Both the position numbers and the translations under genes were made by a program. A DNA stretch of 64,000 nt from Aquimarina longa SW024. GTDB lineage: Bacteria > Bacteroidota > Bacteroidia > Flavobacteriales > Flavobacteriaceae. Positions 9,567 through 18,087 of the stretch are shown in pieces. The stretch covers positions 127,926 through 191,925 of the forward strand of contig NZ_KQ474099.1 in NCBI RefSeq assembly GCF_001401755.1, in the 5' to 3' direction. The notes under the pieces were generated by a model that was not told the DNA's origin, did no database searches, and saw only the letters and a program-made list of their open reading frames with translations. Position 1 is the stretch's first letter. The number at the start of each line of letters is the position of its first letter.

Positions 9567-9950
9567 ATGAATTCTCAACCTATACCATTATATCAAAAAG
9601 TATCAGAAAAAGTTATAAGGCACTCGTTAGATAATTCTATTACAGCTATTGATAAACTTCATCTAAAACTTCTTGAAAAAGGGTTTCATTTTCTCAGAAA
9701 TCAAACTATTAGAAATTATAGTTTTGATTTTTATTGTTCTAATGCTAAAATAGCTATAGAAATCGATGGGTATGCTCATGAGTTTTCGGACATTCATAAT
9801 CTAGACGCCACAAAAAAATTATTTATTGCTTCATTAGGAATTACAGTTCTTAGATTCACAGATTATCAGATTTTAACCGATATAGAAGAAGTAACAAGAA
9901 CTGTAAAAAATCAGATAAAAACTACTACAGAGTCTATTTATGCCGTTTGA
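9567..9950 (+). CDS. DUF559 (Vsr-like endonuclease fold) protein
   Basis: The 127-residue protein belongs to DUF559, related to very-short-patch-repair endonucleases with a PD-(D/E)XK nuclease fold. FHFLRNQTI, YSFDFYC, IAIEIDGYAHE and VLRFTDYQI are the family motifs; the Asp of the FDFYC strand and the Glu/Asp of EIDG are the likely metal ligands. The stop overlaps the start of the radical SAM gene by 11 bases, implying translational coupling and a shared role in DNA processing. It is the first gene of the operon under the palindromic operators. Nuclease activity is inferred, not shown. Confidence 0.82.
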   Translation: MNSQPIPLYQKVSEKVIRHSLDNSITAIDKLHLKLLEKGFHFLRNQTIRNYSFDFYCSNAKIAIEIDGYAHEFSDIHNLDATKKLFIASLGITVLRFTDYQILTDIEEVTRTVKNQIKTTTESIYAV

Positions 9951-11202
9951 TAAGATCCAAAAAAAACTCTCGATTCTTGCAGATGCTGCAAAATATGATG
10001 TATCCTGTTCTAGTAGTGGAGGTAAAAGAAATAATACCAAAAAAGGACTAGGAAACAATACTGGATTTGGAATTTGCCACAGTTATACAGAAGATGGACG
10101 CTGTGTATCTTTATTAAAAATTTTACTTACCAATCATTGCATTTATGATTGTGCATATTGTGTAACCAGAAAAAGTAATGATATTAAAAGAGCTGCTTTT
10201 AAAATTCAAGAAGTAGTAGATTTAACTATCAATTTTTATAGAAGAAACTATATAGAAGGGTTATTCTTAAGCTCAGGAATTTTCAAAAATTCGGACTTTA
10301 CGATGGAACGCTTGATCGCCGTAGCAAAAAAACTCCGTTTAGAAGAAAACTTTAATGGCTATATTCATCTAAAATCCATCCCTGGAGCTAGTAATGAATT
10401 AATGCGCGAAGCTGGATTATATGCTGACCGACTAAGTGTTAATATCGAAATCCCCACCAAATCTGGATTAAAACTTTTGGCACCTGATAAAAAGCATGAA
10501 GATTTTATCAAACCAATGGAAAAAGTAAAAAACGAAATCATCCAATATAAAAAAGAATCGAAAATTATTAAAAATACTCCTAAGTATGCTCCCGCAGGTC
10601 AGAGTACCCAGATGATCATAGGAGCAACAGGAGAAAGTGATCGCGATATCATGTACTCTGCCACCTATTATTATAAGAAGTTTAACATGCGTAGAGTGTA
10701 TTACTCAGGATATATACCTGTACTAGAAGACAATAGATTACCTGCTCTAGGAACAGAAGTACCTATTCTACGAGAAAATCGATTGTATCAAACAGATTGG
10801 TTACTTAGGTTTTATGGATTTTCTGTCAACGAAATATTAAATGATTCTCATAAAAATTTAGATTTAGATATTGATCCGAAACTAAGTTGGGCACTACGCA
10901 ATCTAGATCTTTTTCCTATAGATATCAATAGAGCTGACAAGAGAATGCTTGCAAGAATCCCTGGTATTGGGATGCAATCTGTATCAAAAATCCTGCAAGC
11001 AAGGACATTTAGAAAACTAGATTGGACGCACCTTAAGGCTATTGGTATAGCATTAAACAGAGCGCAATATTTTATAACCTGTAACTCTAGAAATTTTCAT
11101 AAAAGTGACCTTACTCCCTATCAATTAAAAAGCAAGATTTTGAAAACTTCTACAAGTAAATATCAAAAGTTTTTTAATCAACAATTAAGTCTCTTCTCCT
11201 AA
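9940..11202 (+). CDS. DNA modification/repair radical SAM protein (TIGR03916 type)
   Basis: The 420-residue protein carries a radical SAM cluster motif CIYDCAYC (Cys67, Cys71, Cys74; CxxxCxxC), which binds the [4Fe-4S] cluster that cleaves S-adenosylmethionine. Near the C-terminus (about residues 327-355) DINRADKRMLARIPGIG reads as a helix-hairpin-helix DNA-binding element. This combination is that of the putative repair radical SAM family known to occur beside the DUF4130/UDG-linked family, here the next gene. The start overlaps DUF559. The reaction and the lesion are unknown to me; action on DNA is inferred from the HhH and the partners. Confidence 0.9.
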   Translation: MPFDKIQKKLSILADAAKYDVSCSSSGGKRNNTKKGLGNNTGFGICHSYTEDGRCVSLLKILLTNHCIYDCAYCVTRKSNDIKRAAFKIQEVVDLTINFYRRNYIEGLFLSSGIFKNSDFTMERLIAVAKKLRLEENFNGYIHLKSIPGASNELMREAGLYADRLSVNIEIPTKSGLKLLAPDKKHEDFIKPMEKVKNEIIQYKKESKIIKNTPKYAPAGQSTQMIIGATGESDRDIMYSATYYYKKFNMRRVYYSGYIPVLEDNRLPALGTEVPILRENRLYQTDWLLRFYGFSVNEILNDSHKNLDLDIDPKLSWALRNLDLFPIDINRADKRMLARIPGIGMQSVSKILQARTFRKLDWTHLKAIGIALNRAQYFITCNSRNFHKSDLTPYQLKSKILKTSTSKYQKFFNQQLSLFS

Positions 11203-11213
11203 ATATAAAACAC

Positions 11214-11990
11214 ATGAATCCACAAACAATACTAGTATATGATGGAAGTTTTGATGGATTTTTATGCTGTATTTTTATGACATATGATGAAAAAATAACA
11301 ACTCCTATTATCAGAAAAGAATACGAGTCTAATAATCAACTATTTACAATATCAGAGAAGGTTGTTACCGAAAAAAACAAAGCACATAGAGTCTGGAAAG
11401 GTTTTAAATTAAAAACAACTTATCATGAACAACAAAATTTCTTTAAAGTTTTTTTAAGTGAAATCAAAGGAGTAGAAAATACACTCTTGAATTATACTCG
11501 TATCATTTTTTCTAGAACCACTAATACAACTACTGATTTTAGTACTAAAGACATTTTAACAATTAGTCAAGTTGCTAAAATGGTAGGTCGAGAAAAGCAT
11601 CGAATGGAAGCATTTGTCCGTTTTCAATTAACCAGTGATACAATATATACTGCTACTATCGAACCAGATTTTAATGTTTTACCTCTTATAATGCCTCACT
11701 TTAAAGATCGTTATGCTGATCAAAAATGGATAATCTATGATATTAAAAGAGGCTATGGTATCTATTATAACCTTAAAACTGTAGAAATAGTAGATATTAA
11801 TTTTTTTTCCAGAAAAAAATCTAAAATACCATCAGAGTTACTTTCTCATACTGAAAAAGAGTTCCAAAATTTATGGAATATATATTATAGTAATGTAACA
11901 ATACCATCTCGTAAAAACAATAAACTACATAAACAACATTTACCTAAACGGTATTGGAAATACTTAACCGAAAAAAATAATATAGTATAA
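11214..11990 (+). CDS. TIGR03915 / DUF4130 family putative DNA repair protein
   Basis: The 258-residue protein matches the TIGR03915 (DUF4130) family from end to end. ILVYDGSFDGFLCCIF near the start, MVGREKHRMEAFVRF in the middle (about residues 122-136) and LPKRYWKYLTE at the C-terminus are family landmarks. Members are linked with uracil-DNA glycosylase-like proteins, sometimes fused to UdgX; here no glycosylase domain is fused and none is in the window. It lies 11 bases after the radical SAM gene and is the last gene of the operon. The molecular function is unknown. Confidence 0.88.
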   Translation: MNPQTILVYDGSFDGFLCCIFMTYDEKITTPIIRKEYESNNQLFTISEKVVTEKNKAHRVWKGFKLKTTYHEQQNFFKVFLSEIKGVENTLLNYTRIIFSRTTNTTTDFSTKDILTISQVAKMVGREKHRMEAFVRFQLTSDTIYTATIEPDFNVLPLIMPHFKDRYADQKWIIYDIKRGYGIYYNLKTVEIVDINFFSRKKSKIPSELLSHTEKEFQNLWNIYYSNVTIPSRKNNKLHKQHLPKRYWKYLTEKNNIV

Positions 11991-12144
11991 TACCTCATCC
12001 ACCCTAAGGTATAAAATACTTATAGTAGACGATATCTGTAAATGCTATCATTTATAACCTTTTCTTTTTAGGGGTTGTATTGGCAATTAAATCAAGTGTG
12101 TACTTTTTACCCATTTTAAATTTTCTATAGACGAAATAAAGTAT

Positions 12145-12152
12145 TAGATTTG
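12145..12152 (+). promoter_or_regulatory. -7 element TAGATTTG of the small lipoprotein gene
   Basis: TAGATTTG matches TAnnTTTG and lies 36 bases before the ATG at 12189. No convincing -33 element is visible. Confidence 0.45.
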
Positions 12153-12188
12153 GCGTTAAATAACCAAAATTAACTATATCTATTTATT

Positions 12189-12626
12189 ATGAAAAAATTT
12201 TTTTTAGGAGCTGTGGCTCTAGCGTTTTTATCAGTAATCTCTTGTAAAGACAGTGCAAATAAAGCAAACGATGCTGCTGATGCTGCAGGAGAAGCTATTG
12301 AAGAAACGGCAGAAACAACAACAAAAGCTGTTGAAGAAATTGCAGAAAAAGTAGAAAGCGCTGTAGATGGCGTTCCTAATTTTAGCGATCCTGCAGTACA
12401 GGAATACGTTAATTCATACGAAGAGTATATCGCTGAGTATACAAAAATCGTAGAAAGTAAAGATATGACTGCTTTTGCTGGTCTTTCTCAAAAAGGACAA
12501 GAATTAGCTACTAAAGCTCAGGATATTGCTGGAAAATTAACTGGTGATGATGCTAAAAAATGGTCTGATTACATGACTGCTAGTTCTAAGAAAATGCAAG
12601 AACTTGCTCAGAAAATGGCTCAGTAA
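12189..12626 (+). CDS. small Ala/Glu/Lys-rich lipoprotein
   Basis: The 145-residue protein has a lipoprotein signal peptide ending SVISC (Cys20), so it should be lipid-anchored. A helical, Ala/Glu/Lys-rich segment of repeated short heptad-like stretches (about residues 25-60) precedes a helical C-terminal part (about 65-145) with TKAQDIAGKLTGDDAKKW. I do not recognise a family. It has its own promoter element and a strong terminator, so it is probably a monocistronic abundant envelope protein; that is an inference from composition and context. Confidence 0.75.
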   Translation: MKKFFLGAVALAFLSVISCKDSANKANDAADAAGEAIEETAETTTKAVEEIAEKVESAVDGVPNFSDPAVQEYVNSYEEYIAEYTKIVESKDMTAFAGLSQKGQELATKAQDIAGKLTGDDAKKWSDYMTASSKKMQELAQKMAQ

Positions 12627-12670
12627 TAGTCTCTTTTCTATTTCAAAATATCGTAAGTCTTTTGGCTTAC

Positions 12671-12700
12671 AAAAAACCACCCAAAAATGGGTGGTTTTTT
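12671..12700. terminator. bidirectional rho-independent terminator
   Basis: The arms AAAAAACCACCC (12671-12682) and GGGTGGTTTTTT (12689-12700) form a 12-bp stem with a 6-base loop. It ends the lipoprotein gene on the plus strand and, by symmetry, the nitroreductase on the minus strand, whose stop codon touches it. Confidence 0.9.
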
Positions 12701-13274
12701 ATTTCATCCATTGCACCTTATTCTCTATCGGCTCTCGTTTAGAGACATTTATAGCACTCTTATCGTAATTTCCTAAATAAAAAAAACCTAAACAACGTTC
12801 TCCTTCTTCAAAATTAAAAAAACCATCCACATATTCAATTAGCTTAGGACTACTCCAATAGCTCCCTATATCATTAGCTGTGCATGTTAACCACATGTTT
12901 TGAACCGCCATTGCAACTGCTGCAATTTCTTCCCACTCAGGAATACGTTCTTTTGGATCTCGCTGCATACATATCGCAATTATTGCACTGGCAGATTTAC
13001 AATTACTATTAATCTTTTTATGTTTAAATGGAGAAAAGTTATCATCAGAAGTAATATCTGTATATGTATCTGATAAAAATACCCCTAACCTATCCTTGGC
13101 TTCTCCTTGTACAACCTTAAAACGCCAAGGTTGTGTAAGCTTATGCGTAGGTGCCCAATTTGCATTTTCTAGTAGTATTTTAATAAAAGCATCAGAAACT
13201 TCTTTTGTTGTATATTGTGTTGGAAAAATAGATCGCCTATTCTTGATTATTTCGTTTATATCTTCTTTAATCAT
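12699..13274 (-). CDS. nitroreductase family protein
   Basis: The 191-residue protein is a short FMN-dependent nitroreductase resembling YdjA/Frm2-type members. The N-terminal IIKNRRSIFPTQYTTKEV and NANWAPTHKLTQPWRFKVV correspond to the FMN phosphate-binding Arg-Arg-Ser region and the WAPSHxxxQPWRF block; CTANDIGSYWSSP and LGFFYLGNYD complete the fold. It likely reduces nitro compounds or quinones with NAD(P)H in the cytosol as a dimer; the physiological substrate is unknown. It shares a terminator with the converging lipoprotein gene and lies 38 bases downstream of the hydroxylase gene on the same strand. Confidence 0.88.
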   Translation of the reverse strand: MIKEDINEIIKNRRSIFPTQYTTKEVSDAFIKILLENANWAPTHKLTQPWRFKVVQGEAKDRLGVFLSDTYTDITSDDNFSPFKHKKINSNCKSASAIIAICMQRDPKERIPEWEEIAAVAMAVQNMWLTCTANDIGSYWSSPKLIEYVDGFFNFEEGERCLGFFYLGNYDKSAINVSKREPIENKVQWMK

Positions 13275-13312
13275 AGTAAGTTATTTTTGCAAAATTAAAT
13301 TGGTCTAATTAT

Positions 13313-14449
13313 TTAACGTTCACTTGGATTCTCTATGTTATTAGTATTATCTGGTTTTTTGTAAAAAGGAAAGATAAATTGTTTTACAAACCCTTTTGGA
13401 AATTGAACATCTCCTAATCCAGTCCCTTCTGGCCATTCTTTTCCCATTGGATAGTACGTCCCAAAAATCATATCAATAAAAGGAAAGTGAATTGCAAAAT
13501 TTTTATCATATGCTTTTGGATCATCTGAGTGATGCCAATGATGGTATTGTGGTGTCACAATTACATATCGCAATAATCCAAAATTAATCCTTGTATTGGC
13601 ATGAGCTAAAACAGCTTGAATCGCAGCTATTACTATATATGTAGTAAAAACAGACGAACTAAATCCGCATATATAAAGAGGTATAAATGTAACAGCTCTT
13701 ACCATGATAAGATCTAAAAAATGCGTTCGAGAACCAGCCAACCAATCTATATCTTTAGTAGAGTGATGTACAGAATGAAATCTCCATAAAAATGGTATCT
13801 TATGAAAAATATAATGACCTGACCATTGGAACAAGTCTGATACAAAAAGTGCTAATAGTAATTGTGGTAAAAACCAAAGTCCTTGAACCCATTCATGGAT
13901 CCCTGATAGTCCGAGTCCAGAAAATGCCATAACAGCTGGTAATTGTACTAAAACACCTGTAACCTGAATTAATAAATGACCTACTATAAAATATACTAGA
14001 TCAGTTCTCCACTCTGGATGAAACTTAGTTTGATCTAATCTTTTGGGTAAAAACAATTCAATAGGAATAAAAATTAGTGCAGAAACAAGGATATCAAGTA
14101 GTAACCAATCTAAACCTATTGTAAATGATTTTGATTCTATTGCTGTAACCTCGGGCAATCCAGATCCTAAAAAAATGGCACTAGCCAAAATAAGGATTGC
14201 AAAAAAACCTAATTTTGTTTTCTTACTCAATAAAAAACTAGTAAGACTAAATAAAAATGATACTACAAGTACACTTAGAAATACCCATTTAACAACATCG
14301 GGTTTATATAATTCTCTAAATTCATTCGTTGTAAGGTAATTAGGAAAATAAGCGCAGATAGTTGCTCCAAGACAAATGATTGCCAGAAAAATAGCTAGGT
14401 AGCCACTTATCTTTCCTTCTCCTATTTTTAAACGTTTATTTTGATTCAT
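13313..14449 (-). CDS. sterol desaturase / fatty acid hydroxylase family membrane protein
   Basis: The 378-residue membrane protein has about eight hydrophobic segments and the three histidine boxes that bind the di-iron centre: HYIFH, HSVHH and HHWHH. The first half (residues 1-150) adds four membrane spans beyond the catalytic core. It should hydroxylate or desaturate a lipid, for example a fatty acyl chain or carotenoid-like substrate, in the cytoplasmic membrane; the substrate cannot be read from sequence. The nitroreductase downstream is on the same strand and may be cotranscribed, though a functional link is not evident. Confidence 0.85.
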   Translation of the reverse strand: MNQNKRLKIGEGKISGYLAIFLAIICLGATICAYFPNYLTTNEFRELYKPDVVKWVFLSVLVVSFLFSLTSFLLSKKTKLGFFAILILASAIFLGSGLPEVTAIESKSFTIGLDWLLLDILVSALIFIPIELFLPKRLDQTKFHPEWRTDLVYFIVGHLLIQVTGVLVQLPAVMAFSGLGLSGIHEWVQGLWFLPQLLLALFVSDLFQWSGHYIFHKIPFLWRFHSVHHSTKDIDWLAGSRTHFLDLIMVRAVTFIPLYICGFSSSVFTTYIVIAAIQAVLAHANTRINFGLLRYVIVTPQYHHWHHSDDPKAYDKNFAIHFPFIDMIFGTYYPMGKEWPEGTGLGDVQFPKGFVKQFIFPFYKKPDNTNNIENPSER

Positions 14450-14636
14450 AAATAAATTATAATTTCTTAATAGGTCAATCTAGGAATTAAAAGTAAGCTA
14501 GCCTTTGTTTTTTTATTATGAGTTTCTCCAAATTTATAGATTTAATTGACATACAATGATCTGTTAATTTTCCATTTTGAGTTCTGATTTCATTTTTACC
14601 CCGTATTTTTTCTATTCTATTTAATAAATAAGGGAT

Positions 14637-15791
14637 TTATTTTCTAGGTACTAACATGAACTGTTTTTTTCCTTGTTTTTTTACTCTATATTTATTTTCT
14701 AATGCTCCTGAACCTTTAAGATCTAACGAATCTGAGACATACGTAATCCAATCTTGCCTATCGACTACCACATTATCTAATATCACGTCTGTTAGATTTG
14801 CGTTTTCTAATTTGGCGCCCCATAATATAGCCTCAGAGAGGTCAGCACCAGTAAGATCTACTCCAAACAAATTAGCATTCGTAAGATTTACACTTAGTAG
14901 TTCTGCATGTTTTAGATTAGCATTATGTAATCTAGCCCTCTTTAGGTTAGCATCAGACAAGTTTACTCTACTCATATTTACCTCTTTAAGATCACTACTT
15001 TCTAAATTTGCCGCAGGCATCTGAACCTCTGTAAAGTTAGAATAATCTAGTCTCGCATATTTTAGGTTCACTCCTCTTCCTAGATTAACTTTTCTAAGAT
15101 TTGTATACTTAAATTCTGCTGAGTTTAAAATATCTTGCGAGGATTCTAATCCTAAATCACTTTTTAAAAGAGTAAATAATAATTGTCCTCGTTCTGGACT
15201 GATAGGATCTTTTATTAATTCTCCATTATCGATATATCGATACGGTTTCATTGCCATACACAGACTTACAATCCTAGATTCTAACGTTTTACTGATATTA
15301 CGACTTCCAGAACCTTTATATTTTAATTCTTCATTTAAATCTGCTAGAACATCACTTAATACAAATACTAATGATGATCTACGATCAGCTTCTATAAGAC
15401 TTGTTTGGTTATTGATTAACTTATTTTGATTCATCAATAATTTAGTTTGAAAAATCAATACCAACGAGGGAACTATTGCGAATAAAAATGCAAATAATCC
15501 AACTCTGGTAATTCGCCAAATTACACTAGAAGATACATCTGAAACGGTATCTACAGAAACTGCTTTAGAATCTTTATACTCTGTAATAGCATTACTAATA
15601 CTTTTTTTAAGTCGATTTCCAAAAATAGGAGTACTGGATTTTTTTATAAGCCACCGCCTAAATTTTCTTTTCTTTTGTTTTGCTTTATTGATTTTATCAA
15701 GCTTGTCCTGAAGTAGCTTATTTTCACTCTTTAATTGTTCAATATAATCTTGCTCGTTCACTGCCTTGTAGATTTGGAGGTTTGAACGCAT
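14637..15791 (-). CDS. membrane-anchored pentapeptide-repeat protein
   Basis: The 384-residue protein has a charged N-terminal coiled coil (about residues 14-50), a basic stretch, one membrane segment (about 92-112, VGLFAFLFAIVPSLVLIF) and a second helical stretch rich in Asn/Gln. The C-terminal half (about 228-345) is a pentapeptide-repeat beta helix with many A(N/D)Lxx units such as LSDANLKRARLHNANLKHA. Such repeats form right-handed quadrilateral helices used for protein contacts. The function is unknown. A 76-residue protein follows about 55 bases upstream on the same strand, suggesting a two-gene unit. Confidence 0.8.
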   Translation of the reverse strand: MRSNLQIYKAVNEQDYIEQLKSENKLLQDKLDKINKAKQKKRKFRRWLIKKSSTPIFGNRLKKSISNAITEYKDSKAVSVDTVSDVSSSVIWRITRVGLFAFLFAIVPSLVLIFQTKLLMNQNKLINNQTSLIEADRRSSLVFVLSDVLADLNEELKYKGSGSRNISKTLESRIVSLCMAMKPYRYIDNGELIKDPISPERGQLLFTLLKSDLGLESSQDILNSAEFKYTNLRKVNLGRGVNLKYARLDYSNFTEVQMPAANLESSDLKEVNMSRVNLSDANLKRARLHNANLKHAELLSVNLTNANLFGVDLTGADLSEAILWGAKLENANLTDVILDNVVVDRQDWITYVSDSLDLKGSGALENKYRVKKQGKKQFMLVPRK

Positions 15792-15846
15792 AAGATATAA
15801 AAGTTATTTATTACTTAAAAAACAAAGTGTTTTTTACAGCAAACTT

Positions 15847-16077
15847 TTATTCTAAATAAGTAGAAATATCATCCGCTATATCTTCTATTAATGAAGTGTC
15901 ATCTTTGTCATCAACAAGATGGATTGTTTTTATCAAAAGTTGTACATATCCAGAAACATATGCTTTTTTTTGCTGATCACTTACATATTCTTTCCCTTCT
16001 ACTACAATAAACGAAATCAAATTACGTATAATCAACTTTACATCAGAAATATCTACATCTTTTTTCATTAAAAACAT
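15847..16077 (-). CDS. small protein of unknown function
   Basis: The 76-residue acidic, helical protein has no signal peptide or membrane segment and no motif I recognise. It begins MFLMKKDVDISDV; M4 (MKKDVD) may be the true start. It lies just upstream of, and on the same strand as, the pentapeptide-repeat protein, so the two may be cotranscribed. Real-gene status rests on gene spacing and amino acid composition only. Confidence 0.55.
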   Translation of the reverse strand: MFLMKKDVDISDVKLIIRNLISFIVVEGKEYVSDQQKKAYVSGYVQLLIKTIHLVDDKDDTSLIEDIADDISTYLE

Positions 16078-16258
16078 TTTTAAGTAACTCTCTAATAATT
16101 AGTTACTAAAAATAGAATTCTACGTTTTAAAAAACACAAAAACAACTTTTTAAAAACATAAATATCCGATTAAAAGCGCTTTTTTTCGTTTTTAGGATAT
16201 TTAAAAAAATAATTGGTTTTTATTTTGCAATAAATTCAATGCTTGATAATAGGATATA

Positions 16259-17137
16259 CTACAAAAGTTCTTCTTTCTTTTTCTTAGCTAGCTCTAGACT
16301 ATCAACTAATGGTTCTAGACCAGAGTCATACATAGATTTCATCATGTAATGCATCATTAAGCTTGTCTTATCTGGTGTTCCTCCTTCTATAGGTGGTTGC
16401 GGGTCATACTCCATATCTAACATTACACCTTCGGTATAATTCTCTCCCAGAATATCATTAATTATAGCCAAAGACATATCCATACCTGCTGTTACTCCGG
16501 CAGAGGTCCAATATTTACCATCTTTTACATATCGTTTATTGACATATTCTGCTCCATATTTTTCTAACATTTCTTCTGCCTTATACCAATGAGTAGTTGC
16601 TTTTTTATTTTTTAACAATCCAGTAGCTCCCAGTACCCAAGCACCTGTGCATACACTTGCTGTATATACCGTTGTTTTATCAATTTTTCTTATCCAATTA
16701 TGTAGCTTATCATCATACACGTTTTTTACAGTCCCCTGAAAACCTCCTGGGATTATCAGTATATCTAACTGATTAACAGAATCTATAACAGCATCAACGG
16801 TTATTTCTACTCTGTCAGTAGTTATAAAAGTACCTGGTTTCATACCTATAAACTGTGTCTTAGCAGATAAAATTTGCCCTAAAATATGTCTAGGACCCAT
16901 CACGTCTAAAGAATTAGTGCCATCATACACCAAAATACCAATGTTTTTTATAATATGTTTTGGTTTACCAAAAAGCATATCCATTAGCATATCATGATTC
17001 TCTTCTGTAATCTCAGGAATACTATCCAGTAACACCTTACTTCCCATATTTTTTGATTTAGAAATAGGTTCTGAAGTATTTTTAGTTACACAAGAGGTTA
17101 GCGAAATAATTAAGATACTCAATAGTAGTTTTTTCAT
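16259..17137 (-). CDS. DJ-1/PfpI family lipoprotein
   Basis: The 292-residue protein starts with a lipoprotein signal peptide ending LTSC (Cys16). The DJ-1/PfpI domain spans about residues 63-250: IGILVYDGTNSLDVMGP, LDILIIPGGFQG and the nucleophile elbow ASVCTGAW (Cys163) are those of the transcription-regulator-type GATase1 group (AraC/isonitrile-hydratase-like), but no DNA-binding domain follows. The C-terminal 40 residues form a charged helix. Periplasmic or outer-membrane anchoring of a DJ-1-like enzyme is unusual, and its reaction is unknown. It stands at the edge of a gene-poor stretch. Confidence 0.85.
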   Translation of the reverse strand: MKKLLLSILIISLTSCVTKNTSEPISKSKNMGSKVLLDSIPEITEENHDMLMDMLFGKPKHIIKNIGILVYDGTNSLDVMGPRHILGQILSAKTQFIGMKPGTFITTDRVEITVDAVIDSVNQLDILIIPGGFQGTVKNVYDDKLHNWIRKIDKTTVYTASVCTGAWVLGATGLLKNKKATTHWYKAEEMLEKYGAEYVNKRYVKDGKYWTSAGVTAGMDMSLAIINDILGENYTEGVMLDMEYDPQPPIEGGTPDKTSLMMHYMMKSMYDSGLEPLVDSLELAKKKKEELL

Positions 17138-17496
17138 GATTTACTATAATCTTTGAAAATATTATATAATGAGGACAGTTTCTCTCTAGGAGAAAAAAAT
17201 TAGTTTAAAGAATTTTTTGAGGACACAAATCTACTAAAATATTTTTTGAAAATATAAGCCGAAGTGATAGTTAACGTAATACTAGTATTTGATTAAGGTA
17301 GTCGTTAAATTCAGTAACTTCTGTAGTAAAAATTTTTATATTTATTATTTTTTTTGATTTTACATTTATCACCTCTTCTTGTTGTATTAGATTCGGTAGC
17401 GCAGCGGGAACAGAGAATTATCTTAGAGAGAATACTATTATCGATTATATATCCAAATAGTTGTATGCTTATAAGCTAAACATAAGTTAATTATAG
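17138..17496. other. intergenic stretch without recognisable gene
   Basis: This AT-rich stretch between the DJ-1 lipoprotein gene and the decayed frame at 17497 shows no open frame of meaningful size, no tRNA and no clear terminator. It must hold the promoter of the leftward lipoprotein gene, but I see no convincing TAnnTTTG. Confidence 0.5.
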
Positions 17497-18087
17497 CTAT
17501 CTAATGCTTATCGTTTAACAATCATCATACAAATTTTAACAACATTACCCCATCAGAAAACCTAAGAGACTTTCTTAAAACTAAACCATCAAAATAATCT
17601 GGAAACCTATTTTAACTATTATGATATTCACACCAACCATATATTTGATTTCGAAATAACATATTTCTTTAGAGATCCTTTAGAATTTAATAAAATATAA
17701 ACTCAAAAAACTCTTTCTCAATTCATCAAAAAGTTAGTGTTTTCAAAAGTACCATATAAAGAATCCCTATATAATAATCCTCTTTCTCTTATGGCAAACT
17801 ATAGTCTCAGCACATACACCAACAACACCACTAAAGAGATTTTCTATACTTTTGATAGTGAAATCAATCTTACAGATATATCTTATTAAATAGCTATCTA
17901 TCAGTACTCCATACTTTTTCTAAAACTAAGGGTAACATTTCCTGAAAACCATACTCTACTATATAATAAATCGGTATATATAGCTTATCTCATTTCTATA
18001 ATGTTACAGCTTATTAAAAAAGGAATATTTGGATATTATAATAAAAATAAAAATTGGAATTATCTCATTTTACTCTTAATAAATTAG
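17497..18087 (+). pseudogene. possible decayed gene with three in-frame TAA stops
   Basis: One plus-strand frame stays open from 17497 to 18087 apart from TAA codons at 17563, 17698 and 17887. DNA this AT-rich should show far more stops in about 197 codons. The conceptual peptide includes HIFDFEITYFFRDPLEFN and SQFIKKLVFSKVPYKESLYN, which look protein-like, but I recognise no family. The frame ends inside the start of the LytTR gene, which is in another frame. A relic coding sequence is the simplest reading; chance is possible. Confidence 0.3.

Noticed and set aside
11214-11990. Uracil-DNA glycosylase (UdgX) identity for the TIGR03915 gene
   Set aside because: Only the DUF4130 part is present; there is no glycosylase domain in the protein or next to it.
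17497-18087. Stop-codon readthrough or recoding gene
   Set aside because: All three stops are TAA with no Sec or Pyl context, and housekeeping genes here use TAA as a normal stop. A relic gene is simpler.
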